Below, piece by piece: positions 1 through 7,288 of a stretch of DNA of 18,328 nt. The position numbers and the translations under genes are program-made. The DNA is taken from contig JARFQH010000286.1 of the NCBI GenBank assembly GCA_029287875.1, forward strand, positions 1-18,328, given 5' to 3'. Every line of letters begins with the position of its first letter. The stretch's first letter is position 1. Source of the stretch: Desulfobacteraceae bacterium (GTDB lineage Bacteria; Desulfobacterota; Desulfobacteria; Desulfobacterales; SG8-13). Under the pieces are notes generated by a model. That model worked only from the letters and a program-made list of their open reading frames with translations. It was not told where the DNA came from and did no database searches.

Positions 1-37
1 TTCCCCTCCCCAGGCGTTGTGGTCGACGGTTCAGTCG

Positions 38-2620
38 TTACGCAATCTTGAAAACAATCCGGTCACCCTTTCGTTCGGCGCTGACGCGGTCTCCTTCGCT
101 GATGTTTCCATTGAGAATCTCCAGCGACAGTTCGTTTTCGATGAGCTTTTGTATGACGCGTTTCAGAGGCCGGGCGCCGTACACGGGATCGTACCCCTTT
201 TCGGCCACGAAGGCCTTGGCACTCTGCGAAAGAACCAGGTCGATGTTCTTTTCCGCCAGTCGACGGGCCAGCCGTTCGACCTGAATATCGACGATTTCGC
301 CCAGCTGCTCCCGGCTCAAGTTGTGAAAGATGATGGTTTCATCGATCCGGTTCAAAAATTCGGGTTTGAAGTGGCTCCGCAACGCATCCATAACCCGCTC
401 GACCATTTCCTCGTATCGGAGGCCGCCCAACTCCTGGATGTATTGGCTGCCGACATTGGAGGTCATAATAAGGATGGTGTTTTTGAAATCCACGGTCCGG
501 CCGTGCCCGTCGGTCATCCGACCGTCATCCAGAATTTGGAGCAGCACATTGAAGACTTCCGGGTGGGCCTTTTCGATTTCGTCGAACAGCACCACCGAAT
601 AGGGACGCCTCCGAACGGCCTCGGTCAGATAACCGCCTTCTTCATAGCCAACGTATCCCGGCGGTGCACCGATCAGTCGCGCGACGGCGTGCTTTTCCAT
701 GTATTCCGACATGTCGATACGGACAATCGCCTGCTCGCTGTCGAAAAGAAATTCCGCCAGGGCTTTGGCCAGCTCCGTTTTTCCGACACCCGTGGGTCCC
801 ATGAAGATGAATGAACCGATGGGACGATTGGGGTCCTGCAGGCCGGCACGTGCGCGCCGGACGGCATTGGAGACGGCCGCGATGGCCTCATGCTGGCCGA
901 TGACGCGCCGGCCTAACCGTTCCTCCATGTGAATCAGCTTGTCCTTTTCACCCTCCAGCATCTTGCTGACGGGAATGCCGGTCCAGCGTGAAATGACCTC
1001 GGCAACGTCTTCGGCATCGACTTCTTCCTTGAGCATCTTGTGGGTTTCCTGCTGTTCGGCAAGATGGCGGTTGGCTTCCTCAAGGCGCCGTTGCAGATCG
1101 TTCAGTCGGCCATAACGAATTTCGGCCACCTTGGCCAGGTCCCCCTGGCGCTCTGCCCTTTGAGCTTCTACCCCGAGGTGCTCCTGCTCTCCTTTGATCG
1201 CACGGATATTTTGGATCAGCTCTTTTTCGTTTAACCAATGGCCTTTCATTTCGTGCAACTCGTCCTTCAGGTTGCTCAGTTCGCTCTCGAGCTTGCTCAG
1301 GCGCTCCCGGGAGGCCGGATCGCTCTCCTTCTTCAAGGCTTCCCTCTCGATTTCGGCCTGGGTGATGCGGCGCTGAATGTCGTCGATCTCGGTCGGCATG
1401 CTGTCGATTTCGATCCTCAGTTTGGAGGCGCACTCATCGATAAGGTCGATCGCCTTGTCGGGTAAAAAGCGGTCGGTGATATAACGGTCGGACAGCGTGG
1501 CCGCAGCCACGATCGCCGAATCCTTGATCCGGACACCGTGGTGCACTTCGTATTTTTCCTTGAGACCCCGCAGGATGGAGATCGTGTCTTCCACGGTCGG
1601 TTGCCTGACCAGTACCGGTTGGAAACGCCGTTCCAGGGCGGCGTCCTTTTCGATATACTTGCGGTATTCATTGAGGGTCGTCGCGCCTACGCAGCGCAGT
1701 GTCCCGCGGGCCAAGGCCGGTTTGAGCATATTGGAGGCGTCGACCGCGCCTTCGGCCGCACCGGCACCGACCAGAGTGTGAAGTTCATCTATGAAGAGTA
1801 TGATCTCGCCTTCCGATTTTTCCACTTCCCGGATGACGGCCTTGAGTCGATCTTCGAACTCCCCCCGGTACTTGGCACCGGCGATCAGTGCGCCCATATC
1901 GAGGGCCACCAGCCGTCGGTTTTTTAGGCTCTCGGGTATATCGCCGGATATGATGCGTTGAGCCAGGCCTTCGACGATGGCGGTTTTACCCACCCCGGGC
2001 TCGCCGATCAGCACAGGGTTGTTTTTTGTCCGGCGCGAAAGCACCTGGACGATCCGGCGGATTTCCTCGTCTCGCCCGATGACCGGGTCGAGTTTGCCCA
2101 GGCGCGCCAGATCGGTCAAGTTGCGGCTGAACTTATCGAGAGCCTGATACTTTTCCTCTGGATTGGGATCGGTAATGCGTTGGGACCCCCGGATGTCGAT
2201 AAGGACCTTAAGGATGGCATCGCGGTTGATGCCGTGGCGGTGCAGAATCCGGGGTGTCTCGCCATTCTTTTCGTCGCACAGGGCCAGCAGAATATGTTCG
2301 ATGCTGACATACTGATCTTTCATTTTGGCGGCTTCGGCAAACGCAGCGTCCAATACCTTTTGGGTTTGCGACGAAAGATAGACTTTATCGGACTGACTGA
2401 CTTTGGGCAAACGTTCGACGGCGCGTGTTATTTCACTTGCCACCTGGCCGGGGGCGACCCCCATTTTCTGAAGGATGGCACCGGCGATTCCCTCGGTTTC
2501 CGTCAGCATGGCACTCAGCACATGTTCAGGCTCGAGCTGAGGATTCTTCTGACGAGATGCCAGATCCTGAGCGTTTTGAATCAATTCCTGAGATTTAATG
2601 GTAAACTTGTCATATCGCAT
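38..2620 (-). CDS. clpB: ATP-dependent chaperone ClpB (Hsp100 disaggregase)
   Basis: This cytosolic AAA+ disaggregase extracts polypeptides from aggregates together with DnaK/DnaJ/GrpE. The 860-residue length is normal for the family. The Clp N-domain occupies about residues 1-145. The first AAA+ domain has Walker A GEPGVGKT at 206-213 and a Walker B (ILFIDELHTL) about 70 residues later. A charged coiled-coil M-domain lies at roughly 410-530, and the second AAA+ domain has Walker A GPTGVGKT near residue 605 and the pore-loop motif GYVGYEEGG. The C-terminal D2-small domain is complete. The ATG at 2620 is preceded by AAAGGTGAT, a good ribosome binding site, and gives the typical N-terminus MRYDKFT. 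The terminator of the upstream pilZ gene separates the two, so clpB is probably transcribed alone. No CIRCE element (TTAGCACTC-N9-GAGTGCTAA) was found upstream. Identification is firm. Confidence 0.98.
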   Translation of the reverse strand: MRYDKFTIKSQELIQNAQDLASRQKNPQLEPEHVLSAMLTETEGIAGAILQKMGVAPGQVASEITRAVERLPKVSQSDKVYLSSQTQKVLDAAFAEAAKMKDQYVSIEHILLALCDEKNGETPRILHRHGINRDAILKVLIDIRGSQRITDPNPEEKYQALDKFSRNLTDLARLGKLDPVIGRDEEIRRIVQVLSRRTKNNPVLIGEPGVGKTAIVEGLAQRIISGDIPESLKNRRLVALDMGALIAGAKYRGEFEDRLKAVIREVEKSEGEIILFIDELHTLVGAGAAEGAVDASNMLKPALARGTLRCVGATTLNEYRKYIEKDAALERRFQPVLVRQPTVEDTISILRGLKEKYEVHHGVRIKDSAIVAAATLSDRYITDRFLPDKAIDLIDECASKLRIEIDSMPTEIDDIQRRITQAEIEREALKKESDPASRERLSKLESELSNLKDELHEMKGHWLNEKELIQNIRAIKGEQEHLGVEAQRAERQGDLAKVAEIRYGRLNDLQRRLEEANRHLAEQQETHKMLKEEVDAEDVAEVISRWTGIPVSKMLEGEKDKLIHMEERLGRRVIGQHEAIAAVSNAVRRARAGLQDPNRPIGSFIFMGPTGVGKTELAKALAEFLFDSEQAIVRIDMSEYMEKHAVARLIGAPPGYVGYEEGGYLTEAVRRRPYSVVLFDEIEKAHPEVFNVLLQILDDGRMTDGHGRTVDFKNTILIMTSNVGSQYIQELGGLRYEEMVERVMDALRSHFKPEFLNRIDETIIFHNLSREQLGEIVDIQVERLARRLAEKNIDLVLSQSAKAFVAEKGYDPVYGARPLKRVIQKLIENELSLEILNGNISEGDRVSAERKGDRIVFKIA

Positions 2621-2666
2621 TGGATATCACCTTTAGTGTTTAATATGCGGCCCGAAATTTGCATGA

Positions 2667-2702
2667 TGAATATAAACACCAAGCTTATCTTGTCAATGAC
2701 AA
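2667..2702 (-). promoter_or_regulatory. Candidate clpB promoter overlapped by a 13-bp palindrome
   Basis: On the minus strand a perfect TTGACA (-35, 2691-2696) is followed after 17-18 nt by ATATTC/TATTCA (about 2667-2673), about 45 nt before the clpB start. The -35 box lies inside the palindrome TTGTCA-A-TGACAA (2690-2702), which could be a repressor operator. The sigma-70-like boxes are visible; regulation through the palindrome is inference. Confidence 0.45.
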
Positions 2703-2760
2703 TTGATAATATAAGGCACAAAGTAATGAGATGGTCAAAAAAAGAATGTAAAGGCCTGAA

Positions 2761-2807
2761 ATAAAACGTAAGGCGGACATATTGTTCTCGGGTGTCCGCC
2801 TTGCGTT
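2761..2807 (-). terminator. Rho-independent terminator of the pilZ gene
   Basis: An inverted repeat pairs 2765-2779 with 2793-2807 (15 nt per arm, one mismatch) around a 13-nt loop. On the minus strand the stem is followed at once by TTTTATTT. It begins 6 nt after the pilZ stop codon, so it ends that transcript before clpB. Confidence 0.85.
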
Positions 2808-2812
2808 GCGGT

Positions 2813-3250
2813 TCAGAGGGCTTGGCTCAGCGGAACATAGTGGCGGCGGGGCTCGGGAAAGCTGCAAAACCGAGGCTTGATGAGGGTGCAATACAGTATC
2901 AGCTGTTTGATGCCATCGCGCTTTTCGGGAGTCAAATGGCCGAACGCCACGCATCGGCGCCGGACAGGAATCGAGCTGAAAGAAAACTCTTGGGGCAGAG
3001 CGAAGTCGGCGACGGTGCGATAGGGTATGCGGTCCAGATACAAACGAGGCGTCGACATCAGAATCGTCAGTTCATCCGAAGGACTCTCGTCAATTGCCGA
3101 ATCGATGTATTGAAAGGACAAACCGCCAAGGCCGACATCGATCATCTGCCCCAGAATTTCGGCCCGAGGGCGCACAGCTACAATGGCACCCTCGACGCCA
3201 GGATATCTTTTGTGGGTGCGTTTTTCCATCTTTAGATTCAGTCTGATCAT
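2813..3250 (-). CDS. PilZ-domain protein (putative c-di-GMP receptor)
   Basis: A small cytosolic protein of 145 residues that consists of little more than one PilZ domain. The N-terminal c-di-GMP-binding arm RxxxR is R11-T-H-K-R15. The second binding motif, normally [DN]xSxxG, reads DVGLGG (38-43), with Gly where Ser is usual. The rest fits a PilZ beta barrel, including a second arginine-rich stretch (PVRRRC). The reading frame stays open upstream to 3607, but the ATG at 3250 is preferred: an AGAGG-containing leader precedes it, the PilZ motif begins just after it, and a strong promoter (3339-3367) lies inside the would-be extension. ATG 3229 is an alternative. No partner domain is fused and no flagellar or polysaccharide gene is nearby, so the output is unknown. 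The Ser-to-Gly change could weaken ligand binding. Confidence 0.85.
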   Translation of the reverse strand: MIRLNLKMEKRTHKRYPGVEGAIVAVRPRAEILGQMIDVGLGGLSFQYIDSAIDESPSDELTILMSTPRLYLDRIPYRTVADFALPQEFSFSSIPVRRRCVAFGHLTPEKRDGIKQLILYCTLIKPRFCSFPEPRRHYVPLSQAL

Positions 3251-3323
3251 TCTTTCTGTACCTCTTGATTTGGTTATAAACCAATTAATCCGTTGTCGGG
3301 GGTAGATATTGATATTTTTTGTC

Positions 3324-3367
3324 ATACAATCGCTATATATTGTATACAAATCTTTCTTGTATGTCAA
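3324..3367 (-). promoter_or_regulatory. Strong sigma-70-type promoter for the PilZ gene, with operator-like dyads
   Basis: On the minus strand TTGACA (3362-3367) is followed by exactly 17 nt and then TACAAT (3339-3344), a near-consensus promoter. Its predicted start near 3332 gives a leader of about 80 nt. The -10 box is embedded in dyads: TTGTATACAA (3340-3349) is a perfect palindrome, and ATACAAT (3324-3330) is inverted against ATTGTAT (3339-3345). The promoter is well supported; operator function is inference. Confidence 0.7.
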
Positions 3368-3434
3368 CAATTTCGTGACACAACATGTAGTGTTATTTTG
3401 GGGACCGATCGGAAGAAAGCGGTCGTCTTTTTGT

Positions 3435-3463
3435 TTGACTAAAGCCTTCAGGGATGATTTAAA
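3435..3463 (+). promoter_or_regulatory. Candidate promoter of the selenoprotein-peroxiredoxin-TlpA cassette
   Basis: TTGACT (3435-3440), a 17-nt spacer and TTTAAA (3458-3463) lie about 70 nt before the first gene of the plus-strand cassette, in an AT-rich stretch. TAAAAT two bases further on is an alternative -10. The 3251-3530 intergenic region thus carries divergent promoters. Support is by consensus match only. Confidence 0.4.
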
Positions 3464-3530
3464 ATTAAATTCTATCCACAAATGGTTCTTTTCCGTAAAT
3501 AGAGCGATATTCGAGAGGAAGATCGGTGTG

Positions 3531-4103
3531 ATGCGCCGGAACAATTGCCAATTGATCTTAATGCTGTCACTGTTGCTGGCGTTTCCCTGCGGGGTATCCG
3601 CCGCCAACCAACCGCCACCGGAAGGTGGGGTCTTGCCGAATATCGAACTGCCGGTTCCCGAGGCACCATATCACCGCCAGTACCTCGGTCTGGATCAAAA
3701 GTCCGTTTTCTCGATCCCGGATATCAAAGCCGAGGTGGTCATCATCGAGATTTTCAGCATGTACTGACCGCACTGTCAGCGGGAGGCTCCCACTGTCAAC
3801 AAGATGTTTCGCCAGTTGGAAGAAGATCCCAAGTTCAAGGGAAAAGTCAAGCTGATTGGCATCGGCGTCGGCAATTCGGATTTCGAGATCGACTATTTCA
3901 GGAAAACATACGACATCCCCTTCCCACTGTTTTCAGATGGCAATTTTTCCATCCACCAGCTTTTAGGCGAGGTTAGAACACCGTATTTTATCGGCATCCG
4001 GATCCAGCCGGATGGCTCTCACCGGATTTTTTATTCGAAGCTCGGCGGTCCCGCGGATGCCAGCAAGATGTTGCAAGATCTTCTTACCCAGTCAGGGCTT
4101 TGA
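3531..4103 (+). CDS. Exported thioredoxin-like selenoprotein (UPHC active site)
   Basis: A 190-residue periplasmic thiol/selenol oxidoreductase of the TlpA/redoxin-like thioredoxin fold. The frame is interrupted by TGA at 3765-3767 but continues in the same frame to 4103, and both halves are needed for one thioredoxin domain. Residues 1-24 form a signal peptide (RR, hydrophobic core, VSA|A cleavage). Strand beta-1 (AEVVIIEIFSMY) leads into U79-P-H-C82, exactly where CxxC sits in thioredoxins, followed by helix QREAPTVNKMF. The cis-Pro is TP151. A candidate SECIS hairpin follows the UGA. ATG 3531 (or GTG 3528) follows GAGAGGAA. It heads a cassette with a peroxiredoxin 66 nt downstream and a TlpA-like gene. 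A nonsense mutation is possible but unlikely, because codons stay coding-like on both sides and the stop falls on the catalytic residue. Substrate unknown. Confidence 0.88.
3765..3795 (+). promoter_or_regulatory. In-frame UGA (Sec79) with bacterial SECIS-like hairpin
   Basis: UGA (3765-3767) is followed by C. GGGA (3781-3784) pairs with TCCC (3788-3791) around loop GGC (3785-3787), and outer CAG (3777-3779) pairs with CTG (3793-3795) across one mismatch. Seventeen nt separate the UGA from the loop, and the loop begins with GG. Spacing, small apical loop and loop G fit the known bacterial SECIS pattern. The stem is short and has not been folded computationally. Confidence 0.65.
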
Positions 4104-4169
4104 TGCGATTTCCTTTTTAGCCGCCTGCTTTTGGAACGATTTTATCTGCGGAAAAATGAGAGGACATTT

Positions 4170-4772
4170 ATGACACCTATCGGAAGAATTGCGGGCCTCT
4201 TTTTCGCCGTGCTGATAATTGTCTGCGGCCAGGCTTTCGGATTGTCGGAAGCTTTCAAAGAAAACGTCTACAACCCCGGAAAGTTAAAGCCGATCGACAG
4301 CCGGCTGAAAGTCAAGGTCGGTGACCCGGCCCCTGATTTCAGCCTGCCTTCGGTATCGGGAGAAAAGGTCACCCTTAGCCATTTCCGGGGAAAGAAAAAC
4401 GTGGTGATTTCCTTTGTCCCGGCGGCCTGGACCCCGGTCTGCTCCGACCAGTGGCCGGGTTACAACATCGTCAAGGACCTTTTCGATGAAAACGACGCCA
4501 TCCTGCTCGGCATCACGGTCGACAACATCCCCACCCTCTACGCCTGGACCAAGCAGATGGGGTCGCCCCTCTGGTTTCCGGTGCTGTCGGATTTCTGGCC
4601 CCACGGTGCGGTGGCCGATGCTTACGGTGTTCTGCGAACGGACGGTGTATCGGAACGGGCGCTGTTCGTCATTGACAAGCAGGGGATCATCCGCTCGATC
4701 AACGTATCGGATATCAACGTCCGACCTGATCTGGCATATTGTGCCGTTGAACTGAAAAAACTGAACCCATGA
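4170..4772 (+). CDS. Exported peroxiredoxin (AhpC/TSA family)
   Basis: A 200-residue thiol peroxidase predicted to reduce hydrogen peroxide or organic hydroperoxides outside the cytoplasm. A hydrophobic signal segment (about 5-22, possible cleavage after AFG) precedes the redoxin domain, which opens with VGDPAPDFSLPSVSG. The peroxidatic motif PxxxTxxC is P84-AAW-T88-PV-C91. R164 in SERALFVID matches the active-site arginine region. Apart from C19 in the signal segment, the only other cysteine is C191 near the C-terminus. It could act as resolving cysteine, or the enzyme could be 1-Cys and depend on the neighbouring thioredoxins. The frame opens upstream, but the ATG at 4170 is chosen because GAGAGGA precedes it and the signal peptide starts there. 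It lies 66 nt after the selenoprotein gene and overlaps the next gene by 4 nt (ATGA), implying one operon. Confidence 0.9.
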   Translation: MTPIGRIAGLFFAVLIIVCGQAFGLSEAFKENVYNPGKLKPIDSRLKVKVGDPAPDFSLPSVSGEKVTLSHFRGKKNVVISFVPAAWTPVCSDQWPGYNIVKDLFDENDAILLGITVDNIPTLYAWTKQMGSPLWFPVLSDFWPHGAVADAYGVLRTDGVSERALFVIDKQGIIRSINVSDINVRPDLAYCAVELKKLNP

Positions 4773-5257
4773 TTCTCCGGAAGCGATCCGCGGCTGTATG
4801 GATGTGGCTGCTCCTTGCGGCTCTACTGTTTTTACCGGGACCGGTCCATTCCGAACATCACAACCCGGTGCAGAAACTCGACCTTGACCGGTTTAAAAAA
4901 AAGGTTGGCGGCGATGGACACTTTTTACTGGTCTTCATGGCGGCCTGGTGTGCACCCTGCATCAAAGAGCTTCCGGACTTGAACGCCCTTTACACCAAAT
5001 ACCGTGCCAGCGGACTAAAAATGGTGGGGGTCAGTGTAGACTTCGATGGACCATCCGCCATGCAGCCAATCGTGGACCGTTTGAAGGTGGATTTTCCGAT
5101 ATTCTGGCTGGGAGAAGAAGCCCTCGAAGCCTACGGGATAAGCGGCATTCCGCTGCTCATATTCATCAGAAACGGTTTGGAGGTCGAGAAGGTCGTTGGT
5201 CTGCATTCAAAGGCCTTTTTCGCTGACAAAATAGAAACTTTCCTGATGAAGCCCTAA
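4769..5257 (+). CDS. TlpA/ResA-like exported thioredoxin (WCAPC)
   Basis: A 162-residue thioredoxin-fold thiol-disulfide oxidoreductase. The N-terminus (positive residues, then a hydrophobic run to about residue 24, VHS) is a signal peptide or single membrane anchor. The active site is W60-C61-A-P-C64 in LLVFMAAWCAPC, and the cis-Pro is P128 in GIPLL. The insertion between strand beta-2 and the cis-Pro is short, typical of TlpA/ResA-like proteins. Its start overlaps the peroxiredoxin stop as ATGA, so the two are translationally coupled. TlpA-type proteins reduce apocytochromes or partner enzymes with electrons from DsbD/CcdA, and a dsbD gene converges on this cassette. Here it may recharge the peroxiredoxin or the selenoprotein; the exact partner is inference. 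Confidence 0.9.
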   Translation: MILRKRSAAVWMWLLLAALLFLPGPVHSEHHNPVQKLDLDRFKKKVGGDGHFLLVFMAAWCAPCIKELPDLNALYTKYRASGLKMVGVSVDFDGPSAMQPIVDRLKVDFPIFWLGEEALEAYGISGIPLLIFIRNGLEVEKVVGLHSKAFFADKIETFLMKP

Positions 5258-5347
5258 AAAAATAATCAGTTCATTTTTTCGATCATGGGTGCAAAAGTAT
5301 TTTAAATATCCATCGCTATTTTAGTAATATATTTTTGGGTCACGACA

Positions 5348-7249
5348 CTAAACGCCTCCCTCCGCACGAGCCTCGTTGATCGCCGCGAGAATCTGGTCAA
5401 CCGTGTAGAAATCGCTTCTAAAGACTTCTTTCCCCGCCGGCGAGTAAACAACCAGGAGGGGTATTGTCAGGTGACCGATTTCCTGAAGTTTGGCTTTGCC
5501 CTGCGGGTTGTTTCCCGTAATATCAACTTTGATCGGTTCGACGTCCTCCCGGCTGAACTGTTCGACCACCGGTGCACTGGTCAATACACTTTGCTCCAAG
5601 GCCTTACAATTAAGGCACCATTCGGCTGAAAAGACCATGACCACGATTTTGCGCTGATCAATCGCTTGCTGAAAGCGTTGCGGCGTATAATAGATCCAGT
5701 CGATCGGGCCCCGATCCGTCAACCGCATCCCGCCATATAGTGAACTGGCGACGATTATAACGCCCAGAGAGACAAACAGCAGACGCTGAAGAAGCTTGGA
5801 AGCGATTCGGATCGTTCGGTAAGCCAGCCATAATCCCCCTAAGGCGATAAACCCCATCACCGCCCACCAATAGCCCTTTCCGGGGGGAAAGGGCGGTGTC
5901 ATCAGCAGAGCGCTTACCCCGGTGCCGATGAAGTACGCGGCTGCCGCCAGCATGAAAAGGCCCATCACCTGCTTGACCAGCACGCTGGCGGGGCCTGTGC
6001 GGGGCATTTTACAAACCTGTTCGGGAAAGGCCGACAACAGCAGATAGGGCAGCGCCATTCCAATGCCGATGGCGGCAAAGACGGTCAAGGTGGTGAAAGG
6101 GTGCCGGGTCGCAGCCCAGGCAGCGGCGGCCCCCATGAAGGGGGCGGTGCAGGGAGTTGAGAGAACAGCAGTCAAAATGCCGAGGCCGAAGGAGCCTCCA
6201 AGGGTTTCCTGTTTCGGGTTCAAGAGATAGACAAAAGAGGGCAGGCGGATGGAAAAAAGGCCGCACATGCCGATCGCCATTACGGCGATGATGAAGCCGA
6301 CGGCAATCGTGAACAGGGGATATTGAAAGAGTTGATTGGTGGCGGTAAATCCGCTGACCAAGGCAATGGCCGCGCCAAGGATCAGCCAGAAAAACAGCAC
6401 CCCCGAAAACATGGCGACTCCCAAGGCGAGACAGCGGGCCTGATTCTGGACCGCGTTCGACAGGCTGATTATTTTAATCGGAATAAGCGGCAGCACGCAG
6501 GGTGTCAAGTTGAGCAGCATGCCGCCCAAGGCAGCGGTAAAAAGAAGCAGAAGGAACCCCAACCCGGTGGCCGTGTTGATAGCGAAATTCCAGCCGAAAA
6601 GGGAAAAGCCGACAGAATTCCCGGCTCCGGTTGCTGCGACCAAGCGGTAACCGACAAAAAGGTCCTGATTGGCAGCTTGAGGGGCTTCTCCTGAAAAGTC
6701 TACCGGAAGGGCGGCCGCTGTAGCAACCTGGCGCGGAAAGAGGCACACCTGGTTATCGCAGGCCTGGTAGGAAATTGTTACATTGACCTGCACCTTTTGC
6801 GAGAGGTCCTCTTTTTCAAGCGTCATCGGAACATAGACAATTGTCCGGCCGTCAAAAGCCATCAGCGGGTCACTGGTAAATTCGACTGTTACAGGGTGGG
6901 CCGGCGGGTAGAGCGGTGGGTCGATGGTGAGTCCTTCGGAGACTGCCGTGATGGTCACGCGGGTGGGATACGGTTTGAAATCAACGAGTGGCTTGATCTG
7001 GCCGCTGTCGGCATTGATGTGATAGCCGGCTGCGATGTCGAGCACCACTGCGAAGGCCAAGCGGTCTCCCGGCCGTGCGCGATCCACCGACCAGGCGGTA
7101 CGCACGGAAACGACATCCGAGGCGTCTTTTTGCGATGCAGCCGGCGACAGCAGCCCGGAATCCTGCGCAACACCTTCCCGAGCCGCCAGCAGCAGCAAGC
7201 CCAACAGGATTATCCAGACGCTGACGGTCAGCCATTTCGGACGCATCAC
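5348..7249 (-). CDS. dsbD: Thiol:disulfide interchange protein DsbD, full three-domain form
   Basis: This inner-membrane protein transfers reducing equivalents from cytosolic thioredoxin to periplasmic thiol proteins. All three parts and cysteine pairs are present in 633 residues. After a signal peptide (about 1-28), the periplasmic alpha domain carries C164-DNQV-C169. The multi-helix beta domain (about 225-505) carries the paired TM cysteines C251 (TPCVLP) and C367 (TPCTAP). The C-terminal thioredoxin-like gamma domain carries WC545LNC548K with cis-Pro P597 in TIPLL. The start is GTG 7249 or the adjacent ATG 7246; no strong ribosome binding site precedes either. It lies 39 nt downstream of fdhE on the same strand with no terminator visible between, suggesting co-transcription. 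It converges with the exported thiol-redox cassette, its likely clients. Length and architecture match classical DsbD rather than the short CcdA. Confidence 0.95.
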   Translation of the reverse strand: MMRPKWLTVSVWIILLGLLLLAAREGVAQDSGLLSPAASQKDASDVVSVRTAWSVDRARPGDRLAFAVVLDIAAGYHINADSGQIKPLVDFKPYPTRVTITAVSEGLTIDPPLYPPAHPVTVEFTSDPLMAFDGRTIVYVPMTLEKEDLSQKVQVNVTISYQACDNQVCLFPRQVATAAALPVDFSGEAPQAANQDLFVGYRLVAATGAGNSVGFSLFGWNFAINTATGLGFLLLLFTAALGGMLLNLTPCVLPLIPIKIISLSNAVQNQARCLALGVAMFSGVLFFWLILGAAIALVSGFTATNQLFQYPLFTIAVGFIIAVMAIGMCGLFSIRLPSFVYLLNPKQETLGGSFGLGILTAVLSTPCTAPFMGAAAAWAATRHPFTTLTVFAAIGIGMALPYLLLSAFPEQVCKMPRTGPASVLVKQVMGLFMLAAAAYFIGTGVSALLMTPPFPPGKGYWWAVMGFIALGGLWLAYRTIRIASKLLQRLLFVSLGVIIVASSLYGGMRLTDRGPIDWIYYTPQRFQQAIDQRKIVVMVFSAEWCLNCKALEQSVLTSAPVVEQFSREDVEPIKVDITGNNPQGKAKLQEIGHLTIPLLVVYSPAGKEVFRSDFYTVDQILAAINEARAEGGV

Positions 7250-7288
7250 GACGGCCGTGCTTTCATAAAAGTGTCTATCAGAATGATT

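Noticed and set aside
17..814. Plus-strand open frames opposite clpB (also 1538-1927 and 1958-2764)
   Set aside because: All are antisense to the ClpB AAA+ and N-domain coding sequence, with no credible motifs.
3402..3436. Attenuator-like hairpin (GACCG/CGGTC then TTTTT) before the selenoprotein gene
   Set aside because: Only 5 bp with a 12-nt loop, and it lies upstream of the candidate promoter, so it would not be in the transcript.
3251..3607. N-terminal extension of the PilZ protein to an upstream start at 3607
   Set aside because: The extension is AT-rich, unlike the family, overlaps the start of the divergent selenoprotein gene, and contains the promoter used by the shorter gene.
5257..5279. 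Terminator after the TlpA-like gene (AAAAAAT/ATTTTTT, 9-nt loop)
   Set aside because: The stem is purely A-T and would be very weak; no GC-rich hairpin lies in the 5258-5347 convergent gap.
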